From: CF-118 sp035934385
GTDB taxonomy: Bacteria > Chloroflexota > Dormibacteria > Dormibacterales > Dormibacteraceae
Direction of reading: 5' to 3'
Length of the DNA stretch: 54,763 nt
NCBI GenBank assembly: GCA_035934385.1
Contig: DASYXY010000063.1
Span: 1-54,763, forward strand
Below are positions 30,678 through 39,539 of this stretch, piece by piece (the stretch's first letter is position 1; each line of letters starts with the position of its first letter). The notes beneath the pieces were generated by a model. That model was not told the origin of the DNA. It saw nothing but the letters and a program-made list of their open reading frames with translations, and did no database searches. Position numbers and translations under genes: made by a program.

Positions 30678-31841
30678 ATGCGCGAAGCCGTGATCGTCGA
30701 GGCCGTCCGGACTCCCATCGGCAAGCGCAACGGCAAGCTCAAGGACGTGCACCCGGTGGTCCTCGGATCTCTCGTCCTGAAGGAGATCGTGAAGCGCGCG
30801 GGCATCAAGCCCGAGCAGGTCGACGACGTGGTCTTCGGATGCGTGGGCCAGGCCGGCGAGCAGAGCCTGAACATCGCCCGCAATGCGTGGCTCACCACCG
30901 GTTTTCCCGTGACCACTCCGGCCACCACCGTCGATCGCCAGTGCGGATCGAGCCAGCAAGCCTTGCATTTCGCGGCCAACCTCATCCAGTCAGGAGTGTG
31001 CGACGTGACCATCGCCGCCGGAGTCGAGTCGATGAGCCGCGTGCCAATGGGTTCGAACGCGATGCAGCCCGGCACGCCGTTTCCACCGGAGCTCACCGAG
31101 CTTTACGACCTGGTGCCGCAGGGCATCAGCGCCGAGCTGATCGCGCGCAAGTACGGGATCTCGCGCAAGGCCATGGACGAGTTCGGTGTGCGCAGCCACC
31201 AGAGGGCGCACGAGGCGACCGACAAGGGCTACATGCAGTCGCAGATCATGCCGGTCGACGTTCCCGTCGAGGGCAACGGGCACACCGTCCTCTTCACCAA
31301 GGACGAGGGCATTCGCGCCAACGCCAGCTACGAGGCGACCGCTGCGCTTCAGCCCGCGTTCAACCCCGAGCACTCCATCACCGCGGGCAACTCGAGCCAG
31401 ATTTCGGACGGCGCAGCCGCGGTGATGCTCATGTCTCTCGAGAAAGCGAAGAGCCTTGGCATCAAGCCTCGCGCCCGCATCCGCGCGCAGGCTGTGGTTG
31501 GTACGGACCCCGTGCTCATGCTCGAAGGTCCGATCCCGGGAACTGCTGCTGTGCTCAAGCGGGCGGGCCTCCAGCTCTCGAGCATCGACCTGTTCGAGGT
31601 CAACGAGGCATTCGCGTCAGTGGTGCTCGCGTGGCAGAAGGAGACCGGCGCCGACTTGGACAAGACCAATGTCAACGGCGGCGCCATCGCGGTGGGCCAC
31701 CCGCTCGGCGCGTCGGGAGCGATCCTGATGAACCGCCTGCTGTACGAGCTCGAGAGGCGCGACCTGCGTTACGGTCTCGAGACGATGTGCTGCGGTGGCG
31801 GCATCGGCACCGCGACCATCATTGACCGCGTGGTCGAATGA
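30678..31841 (+). CDS. Acetyl-CoA acetyltransferase (thiolase)
   Basis: This 387-residue thiolase condenses or cleaves acyl-CoA units. The nucleophile Cys is in DRQCGSSQQALHFAA, at about residue 89. VNVNGGAIAVGHPLGASGA-type sequence near residue 340 (seen as NVNGGAIAVGHPLGASGA) carries the catalytic His, and MCCGGGIGTA the acid-base Cys. All three catalytic positions are present. A ribosome site, GAGGAGTGA, precedes ATG 30678. It overlaps the cupin gene by four bases. The step could belong to fatty-acid breakdown or to polyhydroxybutyrate or mevalonate supply. Confidence 0.95.
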   Translation: MREAVIVEAVRTPIGKRNGKLKDVHPVVLGSLVLKEIVKRAGIKPEQVDDVVFGCVGQAGEQSLNIARNAWLTTGFPVTTPATTVDRQCGSSQQALHFAANLIQSGVCDVTIAAGVESMSRVPMGSNAMQPGTPFPPELTELYDLVPQGISAELIARKYGISRKAMDEFGVRSHQRAHEATDKGYMQSQIMPVDVPVEGNGHTVLFTKDEGIRANASYEATAALQPAFNPEHSITAGNSSQISDGAAAVMLMSLEKAKSLGIKPRARIRAQAVVGTDPVLMLEGPIPGTAAVLKRAGLQLSSIDLFEVNEAFASVVLAWQKETGADLDKTNVNGGAIAVGHPLGASGAILMNRLLYELERRDLRYGLETMCCGGGIGTATIIDRVVE

Positions 31842-32203
31842 GCGCGTTTCAGCACATCGAGAGATTGCGGCCGATCGTGCTTGCCGACGGGATCAGGGCT
31901 CGCGCGGTCGACGGGGAGCGTTTGACGATGGCGGTGGTCGACCTGCAGCCGAACGCGATCTCGCCCGAGCACAAGCACGAGAACGAGCAGCTTGGCTTCG
32001 TGATCCGCGGATCGATGACGATGCGCATCGGCGAGGAGGTGCTCGAACTGAAAGCCGGCGACACGTATGTCATCCCCAGCCACGTCGAGCACGGCGCGGC
32101 CGCGGGCCCGGACGGCGCCACGGTCACCGACGTGTTCGCACCAATCCGCGAAGACTGGGACGCGCGCGAGCACCTGGAGCCAAGTCCAGGAGACTGGCCT
32201 TAA
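31838..32203 (+). CDS. Cupin-domain protein
   Basis: This 121-residue protein is a single small cupin barrel. The first metal motif is PEHKHENEQLGFVIRG (two His and one Glu, about residues 43-58). The second is GDTYVIPSHVEHGA (about 75-88). Cupins include enzymes and sugar- or metal-binding sensors, and the ligand cannot be predicted. It starts in the thiolase stop (ATGA), so the two are probably translated together. Confidence 0.88.
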   Translation: MSAFQHIERLRPIVLADGIRARAVDGERLTMAVVDLQPNAISPEHKHENEQLGFVIRGSMTMRIGEEVLELKAGDTYVIPSHVEHGAAAGPDGATVTDVFAPIREDWDAREHLEPSPGDWP

Positions 32204-32219
32204 AAGGCGCGGGGCGGGT

Positions 32220-32831
32220 CTAGTCGACGGCCCTGAAGGCGCGCGGCAGCGGCCGCGACAGATGCGGTGATTCCCAGCAGTACCGCAGCGGCTTCTCTTC
32301 CCAGTCCCCCACGTTGTGCACGCCGACGCGTGGGGTCTCGTAAATCCGCCGCGGAGGCTCACCGTCGTCGAGCACATACAGGTCGGGCGGCAGCAGCCTT
32401 GTGCCGTTGAGGTTGCGGTCGATCTCGAGCGAGCGGCACACCAGGCCCGGTCCGCTGCACCGACCCACCCCCGGTCCCGGCTCGAGCGCGCGCACGAGCA
32501 CCGCCTGCGGGACACCGGGCTCGCGTGTCACGAAGCAGAGGCAATGGTGCATGCCGTATGTGAAGTAGACGTATGCGTGGCCGGGCTCGCCGAACATCAC
32601 GTCGTTGCGCGGGCTGCGATGGCCGTTGAACGAATGAGACGCCTGGTCCTCCGGACCGAGGTAGGCCTCGACCTCGACCACACGACCCCAGCGCTCGGAG
32701 CCGCGCAGACCTCGCACCAGCACTTTGCCCAGCAGATCCCGCGCGACCTCGATTGTGTCGCGCTCGAAGAACTCCGAGTTGAGCACCATCCCGGACGGCA
32801 TCGAGCCGTTCCGGTTGCTAGCTCCTGGCAT
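32220..32831 (-). CDS. 3-methyladenine DNA glycosylase (AAG/MPG family)
   Basis: This 203-residue base-excision repair enzyme removes alkylated purines. FFERDTIEVARDLLGKVLV begins the fold. VVEVEAYLGPEDQASHSFNG includes the catalytic Glu, at about residue 54. The segment FGEPGHAYVYFTYGMHHCL (given in part) carries the base-intercalating Tyr. VRALEP follows. A downstream ATG at 32789 (MVLNSEFF) is an alternative start. Its 5' end overlaps the GGDEF gene by 14 bases. Confidence 0.92.
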   Translation of the reverse strand: MPGASNRNGSMPSGMVLNSEFFERDTIEVARDLLGKVLVRGLRGSERWGRVVEVEAYLGPEDQASHSFNGHRSPRNDVMFGEPGHAYVYFTYGMHHCLCFVTREPGVPQAVLVRALEPGPGVGRCSGPGLVCRSLEIDRNLNGTRLLPPDLYVLDDGEPPRRIYETPRVGVHNVGDWEEKPLRYCWESPHLSRPLPRAFRAVD

Positions 32832-34245
32832 CGCTGACTTTCTTCCGCGCCGCGTGGCGGCTGCGCTTGTCGATGTAGAGCTCCTTGTCGGCCTCCTGGT
32901 ACATCGCCTGCCAGTCCATGCCGGGCTTCCATGCGGCTATGCCGATGCTGAAGTCGACGCGCACGGGCAGCTTGGCCGCGCGGTTCAGATACTCGAGCGA
33001 ATGGCGCACGCGCGCCGCAACGTCCGATGCGTGATGCTCGTCCGCGTCGGGCATCGCGACCCCGAACTCATCGCCGCCGAGGCGCCCGCACGTGTCCGTC
33101 GCGCGGACGGCGCGCTGCAGCTCGTGCGCGAGCACGCGGATCGCTTCGTCGCCGACGTGGTGGCCGTGCTCGTCATTGATCTGCTTCAAGTTGTCGAGGT
33201 CGATCATCATCAACGCGAGCCGTCGCTTGTGCCGCTCCGAGGCTGCCACGGCGCGATCGATCGCGCGCTCGAACTCCGGCCTGTTGGCGAGACCCGTCAG
33301 GTAGTCGGTGCGAGCCTCCTTGGTGTGCTGGCGCGCGCGGTCGAGCGCGACCGCGATCTGGTCGGCGACCGCGGCCACGAACTGCAGGTCGCTCGGCTCG
33401 AACGTGCGAGGCAGCCGTGTGGCCACCGTCATCGCGCCCAGGAGCACGCCCTTCGTGCGCAGCTCCGCCCGGATCGCGCTCCACTCGCCGGCGATGCGAT
33501 CGACGCGCGACTCGGCGGGGCCCGTCCCGATCTCCATGACCTTCAGCGGTCCCGGCCGGCCGCTGACGCTGAACTCGCTCTCCTGGCCCGGCTCGAGACC
33601 GAGCGTCTTCGCCAGCTTGAGGCGCGCGCCTTCGCGCACCCACGCAGCGCCGGCCTGGAGGTTGAGCACCTGCAGCGTCTCCGACAGGCCGACCTCCGCG
33701 ATCTCGGTCACGTCGAGCGAGCGACCGAGCGCGCTGGCGATGTGATAGAGGCCGTGCAACTCTGTCTGGCGCGCCTGGTGGCGAGCCTCGGTGTAGTCGA
33801 GGTAGCCGCGGATGAAGCTCGAGTTGAGGCGTTCGAGCACATCACCCAGCCTGCTTTGCGCCAGCAGCACCACCTCGTCCGCGTACGGGCTCCCCGTCAC
33901 TTCAGTCGTGATCCGGGCGATCACTGCGCGCCGGAAGACCGCCATCGCCTCCATCAGCGATTCCAGCGGCACGCCCCTCTCGGCGTAGCGATGCGATGCC
34001 TCGCGGGCAAGGAGGTAGTACTCCCCCCAGGGCACTTGGGAGTCGACGCGCAGAGTCCGGTAAAGGGCCTCGAGGAACTGCGAGGAGCTGCGTATGGGCA
34101 TCTCGGAGACGCTCTCCGGCACGGTCTGCACGAGCTCCGGCATGGCCGACCGGATGGCTTCGGCCGCGTTGTTTCCGGTCTCGTCCAGGTCGGCCGTCAG
34201 GCGGTCTGACAACTCGCTCAGGAGGTCACTGGCCCGCTCCGTCAT
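32818..34245 (-). CDS. GGDEF-domain protein, probable diguanylate cyclase
   Basis: This 475-residue protein probably makes cyclic di-GMP. The C-terminal GGDEF domain (about residues 310-465) has an intact GGDEF loop, preceded at the right distance by RATD, an RxxD inhibitory site. A GAF-like domain (about 175-300) precedes it, ending in VADQIAVALDRARQH. The N-terminal 165 residues are helical and may be another sensor domain. There is no membrane segment, so it is cytoplasmic. It precedes the alkyladenine glycosylase gene, with an overlap. Confidence 0.9.
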   Translation of the reverse strand: MTERASDLLSELSDRLTADLDETGNNAAEAIRSAMPELVQTVPESVSEMPIRSSSQFLEALYRTLRVDSQVPWGEYYLLAREASHRYAERGVPLESLMEAMAVFRRAVIARITTEVTGSPYADEVVLLAQSRLGDVLERLNSSFIRGYLDYTEARHQARQTELHGLYHIASALGRSLDVTEIAEVGLSETLQVLNLQAGAAWVREGARLKLAKTLGLEPGQESEFSVSGRPGPLKVMEIGTGPAESRVDRIAGEWSAIRAELRTKGVLLGAMTVATRLPRTFEPSDLQFVAAVADQIAVALDRARQHTKEARTDYLTGLANRPEFERAIDRAVAASERHKRRLALMMIDLDNLKQINDEHGHHVGDEAIRVLAHELQRAVRATDTCGRLGGDEFGVAMPDADEHHASDVAARVRHSLEYLNRAAKLPVRVDFSIGIAAWKPGMDWQAMYQEADKELYIDKRSRHAARKKVSDARS

Positions 34246-34253
34246 GTCGATGC

Positions 34254-34259
34254 ACTATA
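34254..34259 (-). promoter_or_regulatory. -10 hexamer TATAGT before GGDEF gene
   Basis: On the minus strand CTCTATAGTGCA ends with the hexamer 8 bases before the ATG at 34245, so the mRNA would be leaderless or nearly so. The same 12-mer precedes the AAA+ gene at 3728. Confidence 0.5.
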
Positions 34260-34266
34260 GAGTGAC

Positions 34267-34297
34267 GCGTGCCGTAGTCTGATCCTGCGAGGCACGC
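34267..34297. promoter_or_regulatory. Inverted repeat GCGTGCC-N17-GGCACGC
   Basis: Two perfect 7-base arms (34267-34273, 34291-34297) lie in the divergent promoter region of the GGDEF and aldolase genes, just before an AT-rich stretch (TAATTAAAT). It could be an operator for one or both genes. Confidence 0.45.
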
Positions 34298-34321
34298 TAA
34301 TTAAATGTGTAAGAGGGACTG

Positions 34322-35394
<1,073 letters not shown>

Positions 35395-35398
<4 letters not shown>

Positions 35399-36087
35399 AA
35401 CTCGCTTTTCTCGGCACGGGGTCTGCGTTCTCCCCCGAGCGTTACAACGGCGCCGTCGTCGTCGACGACAGCGTGTTGCTGGACGCCGGCGCGCCTCTGC
35501 TGCCGCACATGCACCGGTTGGGCATCGAGCCCGTTGACATCGACGTCGTCTTCCTGACGCACTTTCACGGCGATCACACGCTCGGGCTTCCGCCCTTCGT
35601 CCTCCACCGCATCTTCGTCGACAAGCCGCGGGCGATCACCTTCGTCGGCCCGGACGGCATCGACGAGAGGCTGGAGGCTCTGTTCGAGGTCAGCTGGGGC
35701 GTGGACTGGAAGCCGGTCATGCTGCCGCGATTCAGGGCGCGTTACGTCACCGCCCGGAAACGCGGCCGGGTGGCGGGGCACGAATACGAGTCCGTCAAGC
35801 TCGACCACGGTTCGACCGGGAGCAACGGCTACCGGATCAAGTTCGGCGACCGGCTGCTGGCCTATTCCGGTGATACCGAGCCCACCGCGCCGCTGGACGC
35901 ACTTGTCGACGGCGCGGATGTCGCAATCGTCGAGGCGACTGGGCCGGGAGACGTCTTCAGCCACATGAGCTGGGAGGCCGCGGCCGCGTTGAAGAAGCGG
36001 CATCCGAAGACTCGCTTCGTGTTCAACCACCTCTACTCGGGCACGGTGGCCGGCGCGGCGAAAGACCTGCAGGTGCTCGAAGTCTGA
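35395..36087 (+). CDS. MBL-fold metallohydrolase (RNase Z-like), probable CTG start
   Basis: This metallo-beta-lactamase-fold enzyme has about 230 residues. THFHGDHTLGLP at about residues 59-70 is the HxHxDH zinc motif. Later ligands are in YSGDTEPT (Asp) and FNHLYSG (His). The N-terminal strand LKLAFLGTGSAFSPERYNG is the typical start of the family, but the first ATG, GTG or TTG in frame is GTG 35473, after this strand. CTG 35395 overlaps the aldolase stop (CTGA) and has GGTGA seven bases before it. The substrate is unknown. Confidence 0.82.
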
Positions 36088-36122
36088 GGCGCAGCCCGCC
36101 GGAGGCCACCGGGCGCACGCTC

Positions 36123-36326
36123 GTGGCCGCAGTGGTCGGCGGAATCACCGGGGCGCTGGTTCTGGGCGGCTTCGTCGGCCTCGGGCTCATCCTCGACGAC
36201 CGTGTGGCCAGCATCGTGCCGGTCATCGTCCTGAGCGTCGCCGGCGCGTACGCCGCCTGGCTGGTAGGTGTCATCGTTTTCGGAGCGGTGCGTGGCGGAC
36301 CCGACGGCCAGGAAGGCGGGGCATGA
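36123..36326 (+). CDS. Small membrane protein, two helices
   Basis: The protein has 67 residues from GTG 36123. The two hydrophobic segments are at about 3-24 and 30-54, with DDR between them, and the tail is Gly/Arg-rich. The reading frame is open upstream to a CTG at 36084 that overlaps the MBL stop (CTGA, with AGGTG eight bases before). Starting there would add a 13-residue basic N-terminus. It overlaps the DUF3052 gene (ATGA). No family is recognised. Confidence 0.65.
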   Translation: MAAVVGGITGALVLGGFVGLGLILDDRVASIVPVIVLSVAGAYAAWLVGVIVFGAVRGGPDGQEGGA

Positions 36327-36727
36327 GCCCCGAGTTTGTGTCGACCCGGTCGCTCCTGGACAAACTGGGCGTGAAGCCTGGAGCCAAGATCGCGATCGCC
36401 GGCGTCATCGATGCCGGTTTCGTGAAAGAGCTGCGTCAGCGCACGTCCGACATCACGCGCGGACGGCCGAGTGAGCCGTGCGACATCGTGTTCCTATCGG
36501 CCGACAAGCGCGCCGACCTGAACCGCATCAACCAGGTGAAGTCGTGGATCGAGCCGAACGGAGCCGTTTGGGTAGTGCGCCCGAAGGGTGGACGGAGCGA
36601 GCTGCGCGACGTCGATGTCATCCAGGCGGGGCTCGACGCCGGTCTCGTCGATAACAAGATCGCGAGTTTTTCCGAAACGCACGGTGCGATGCGCCTGGTG
36701 TACCGATTGAAGGACCGGCCGCGATGA
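36323..36727 (+). CDS. DUF3052 family protein
   Basis: This 134-residue protein matches the DUF3052 pattern known mostly from Actinobacteria. LLDKLGVKPGAKIAI at the N-terminus, CDIVFLSADKRADL in the middle and WIEPNGAVWVVRPKGG form a Rossmann-like alternation. No catalytic residues are known. It is coupled to both neighbours through ATGA overlaps. Confidence 0.85.
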   Translation: MSPEFVSTRSLLDKLGVKPGAKIAIAGVIDAGFVKELRQRTSDITRGRPSEPCDIVFLSADKRADLNRINQVKSWIEPNGAVWVVRPKGGRSELRDVDVIQAGLDAGLVDNKIASFSETHGAMRLVYRLKDRPR

Positions 36728-37203
36728 CGATATCGATCCGGCCCGCCACTCCTGACGATGTGCCGACCATCGTATTTCTCATCCGCGCGCTGTCCCAATA
36801 CGAAAAGCTCGAGCACGAGGTCCGGATGACCGAGGACAAGCTGCGCGCCACGATGTTCGGACCGCGCCCCTACGCGGAGGCGGTGCTTGCCGAAGACGGC
36901 GGCAAGCCCATCGGTTTTGCGCTCTTCTTTCACAACTACTCGACATTCCTGGCCCAGCCCGGCCTTTACCTCGAGGACCTCTACGTCCTGGAGTCACACC
37001 GAGGCCGAGGCGTCGGCAAGGCGCTGCTGGTCCACCTGGCGAAGATCGCGGTCGAGCGCAACTGCGGCCGGCTGGAGTGGGCGGTGCTCGATTGGAACGT
37101 CGACGCGATCGGCTTCTACGAGAAGCTCGGCGCTAAACCCAACTCCGAATGGACGGTTTACCGGCTGACCGGCGATGCGCTCAGCGGGCTTGCCGGACAA
37201 TAA
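36724..37203 (+). CDS. GNAT family N-acetyltransferase
   Basis: This 159-residue single-domain acetyltransferase resembles the diamine acetyltransferase (SSAT) subgroup. IRPATPDDVPTIVFLIRAL starts the fold. LYLEDLYVLESHRGRGVGKALL (about residues 79-100, with the R-G-x-G-x-G/A loop RGRGVGKA) binds acetyl-CoA. WNVDAIGFYEKLGA is the closing helix with the usual Tyr. It may acetylate polyamines or thialysine. Confidence 0.9.
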   Translation: MTISIRPATPDDVPTIVFLIRALSQYEKLEHEVRMTEDKLRATMFGPRPYAEAVLAEDGGKPIGFALFFHNYSTFLAQPGLYLEDLYVLESHRGRGVGKALLVHLAKIAVERNCGRLEWAVLDWNVDAIGFYEKLGAKPNSEWTVYRLTGDALSGLAGQ

Positions 37204-37210
37204 GCGCCTG

Positions 37211-37498
37211 GTGGAAGTCTTAAGACCCAAGCCGCTCGAAACGCATCCCGGCGACGAGATCGTCGGCTGGGCTCGCGGCCAGCTCGAGATCGCCGGCTCG
37301 ATCCTCGACAACCCGGGCGGAGGACTTCTCTTCGCCACGCAGACCATCGGCCAGGTGAAGGCGGGGCTGCACGAGTGCGACCCCGAGCGCTGGGAGACCG
37401 TCGTGGCGCTGCTGGATCAGGCGGAGGACGCCGGCGTGCGACGCGAGTTCGCGACCGCGCGCGAGCTCATCGAATCCGCCGCCGCCCGCCTCGGTTAG
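37211..37498 (+). CDS. Hypothetical protein
   Basis: This 95-residue soluble protein starts at GTG 37211, seven bases after the acetyltransferase stop. The ATG at 37175 would overlap that gene by 29 bases. The C-terminal half is helical (ERWETVVALLDQAEDAG, FATARELIESAAARL). I do not recognise it. Its stop is directly followed by the convergent LLM oxidoreductase stop. Confidence 0.6.
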   Translation: MEVLRPKPLETHPGDEIVGWARGQLEIAGSILDNPGGGLLFATQTIGQVKAGLHECDPERWETVVALLDQAEDAGVRREFATARELIESAAARLG

Positions 37499-38446
37499 CT
37501 AGGCCTCCCGCGCGGCTTCCAGCGTAGGGACGAATCCTGCCGCGCCGTCATGGCTGCCGATGGGAAAGACGCACGGCAGCGTCACCCCCGCATCGCGGAA
37601 CCGTGCAAGCGAGTGCTTGATCTGCGCCTCGTCGCCCAGGGCGCTCAGGTCGTCGATCATCGCATCGGATACTTTCCCCGCGGCCAGTTCCTCCGCGTAC
37701 CCGCTCGCGTCCATGACTTTGCGGTAAAACGGCAGGTTTGAATATCTCTCCACAACCTGGCGAAACACGCCACGCGCGCCATCGGGATTGGTGCTGAGGC
37801 TGGTCTGGACGGCCGCCACGACCTCGAAGCCTTCCAGCGACTTGCCCGCCTTCTCCCGGCCCGCACGCACCCGCGGGACGACGACGTCGCGGATGTAGGA
37901 CGGACCGCACATCCACAGCACGACTCCGTCAGCGAGCTCGCCGGCCAGCTCCAGCATGCGCGGGCTCAGCGCCGAGATCATGATCGGCAGGCTGCTTCGC
38001 CGGGGCCCGGAGTAAGCCCAGTGCGCGCTGAAAAAGCTCCCGTCGACATTCGCGGAACCGTCGGCGAGGCTGGCGCGGACGATCGACAGGTACTCACGCA
38101 TCGCGTCGGCTGGGTGCTCCAGCTTCAGCCCCCACATCCCGTCCACGGTCGCCCTGTGGCTGACGCCGATGCCGAGGATGAAGCGACCCGCCGACAGCTC
38201 GTCCAGCGACGCGGCCATCTGCGCCATCGCGGTCGGATGCCGCGTGTAGATGGGCAGCACGCCGGTGCCGAATCGCACCCACTGTGTCGCCTCGGCGTAC
38301 GCCGCGAGCACAACGGCGGCGTCGCGCGCGTCCGGCATCTGCGTCACCCAGACCGAGTCGTAGCCAAGCCTCTCGGCCTCTTTCGCGCGCGCAACCGATT
38401 CATCGAGCGTCCGTACGGCGTTGGTCAGTGCTGCGAGGCGGGCCAT
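37499..38446 (-). CDS. LLM-class flavin-dependent oxidoreductase
   Basis: This 315-residue protein is a luciferase-like monooxygenase-fold enzyme, probably using F420 or FMN. AKEAERLGYDSVWVTQMPD is a typical first segment. WVRFGTGVLPIYTRHPTAMAQ (key part RFGTGVLPIYTRHP) includes the bulge near the cofactor site, and GRFILGIGVSHR follows at about residue 95. PIMISALSPRMLELAGELADGV (key part ALSPRMLELAGE) and the ending also fit. The substrate is unknown. The gene stands alone on the minus strand. Confidence 0.9.
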   Translation of the reverse strand: MARLAALTNAVRTLDESVARAKEAERLGYDSVWVTQMPDARDAAVVLAAYAEATQWVRFGTGVLPIYTRHPTAMAQMAASLDELSAGRFILGIGVSHRATVDGMWGLKLEHPADAMREYLSIVRASLADGSANVDGSFFSAHWAYSGPRRSSLPIMISALSPRMLELAGELADGVVLWMCGPSYIRDVVVPRVRAGREKAGKSLEGFEVVAAVQTSLSTNPDGARGVFRQVVERYSNLPFYRKVMDASGYAEELAAGKVSDAMIDDLSALGDEAQIKHSLARFRDAGVTLPCVFPIGSHDGAAGFVPTLEAAREA

Positions 38447-38466
38447 GCCTCTAGGAATATATCCAC

Positions 38467-39339
38467 GTGACGCTCCTGCAGGCGCTGTTCATGGGCCTGC
38501 TCCAGGGCGCCACCGAGCTTTTTCCAGTTTCGTCGCTCGGGCATGCGGTGCTCGTCCCGAGCCTCTTGCACTGGAGTTTCAAGCAGTCCGATTCGTCTTT
38601 CGTGCCTTTCCTGGTGCTCCTGCATCTCGGCACAGCAACTGCGCTGCTCATCCTCTATCGGGCGCAGTGGGTGTCGATCATCCGTGGATTCTTCGCGGCT
38701 GCGCTCCGCGGCAGCATCACGTCGGACTCCGAGCGCCTCGCGATGCTCCTGATGACCGGGACCCTGCCCGCGGCCGTTCTTGGGGTGTTTCTCGAGAGTC
38801 GGATCAAGGCGCTGTTCGCCAGCCCCGTCGCCGCTGCGGGCTTTCTCATCGTCAACGGGGGCCTGATGCTGGCGGCGGAGCTCCTGCGCCGCCGTGCTGA
38901 GCGGCGGGCCGCGCTCGACAGCAGACCGCGTGTCGAACAGGAGGAGAGCTTCACCGACGCCGCCCACATCAGCTTCGCGGCCGCAGCGGTCGTCGGAGCA
39001 TGCCAGGCGCTGGCATTCATTCCCGGGATATCGCGTTCGGGCGTGACCATCGCCGGCGGCCTCGTGGCCGGCCTCCGCCACACCGAGGCGGCGCGCTTCT
39101 CCTTCCTGCTCGCCACACCGACGATCCTCGGCGCCGGCCTGCTCGAGGTTCCGCAGCTGTTCGGACGAGGTGTCCCTGTGGCGGAGTACGTCCTCGCCGC
39201 GATCCTGTCCGGGCTGGCGGCGTACGCGAGCGCGCGGTTCATGTTGCGCTACTTCAGGTCCGGCCGCCTGGATCCGTATGGCTGGTACTGCATCGCCGCT
39301 GGGTTGATCAGTCTTGCTTTGCTAACGTTCAACCTGTGA
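38467..39339 (+). CDS. uppP: Undecaprenyl-diphosphatase
   Basis: This 290-residue BacA-type membrane enzyme recycles undecaprenyl diphosphate for cell-wall synthesis. The active-site regions are present. They are GLLQGATELFPVSSLGH near the N-terminus (Glu and Ser, with Leu in place of the usual third Ser) and FIPGISRSGVTIAGGL at about residues 186-201, with the catalytic Arg. About eight hydrophobic segments are visible. GTG 38467 is the first possible start and gives the normal N-terminus. Confidence 0.94.
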   Translation: MTLLQALFMGLLQGATELFPVSSLGHAVLVPSLLHWSFKQSDSSFVPFLVLLHLGTATALLILYRAQWVSIIRGFFAAALRGSITSDSERLAMLLMTGTLPAAVLGVFLESRIKALFASPVAAAGFLIVNGGLMLAAELLRRRAERRAALDSRPRVEQEESFTDAAHISFAAAAVVGACQALAFIPGISRSGVTIAGGLVAGLRHTEAARFSFLLATPTILGAGLLEVPQLFGRGVPVAEYVLAAILSGLAAYASARFMLRYFRSGRLDPYGWYCIAAGLISLALLTFNL

Positions 39340-39539
39340 GATCCACGCCGCTTGCCGCGCTCTTCGTGATCCTTGCGATCCTGTTCGTGGTCGTCGCCGT
39401 TCTGTATGCGTTCGGCGTGCTCCAGATCGCCGTCAGCGACCCGCACGCATCGCATCACTACACGCACGCGATCCTGTTCGCGGTGCTGGCGGTGGCGAGC
39501 CTGATCGCCGCCAACTTCACGAGGCCGAGAACGGTCTAG
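39336..39539 (+). CDS. Small membrane protein
   Basis: This 67-residue protein starts at a GTG inside the uppP stop (GTGA). There are two hydrophobic helices, about residues 5-26 and 44-62. A His-rich loop (DPHASHHYTHA) lies between them. The coupling suggests a role with UppP or simply co-expression. Its last four bases (CTAG) are shared with the stop of the convergent FAD oxidoreductase. Confidence 0.72.
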   Translation: MRSTPLAALFVILAILFVVVAVLYAFGVLQIAVSDPHASHHYTHAILFAVLAVASLIAANFTRPRTV

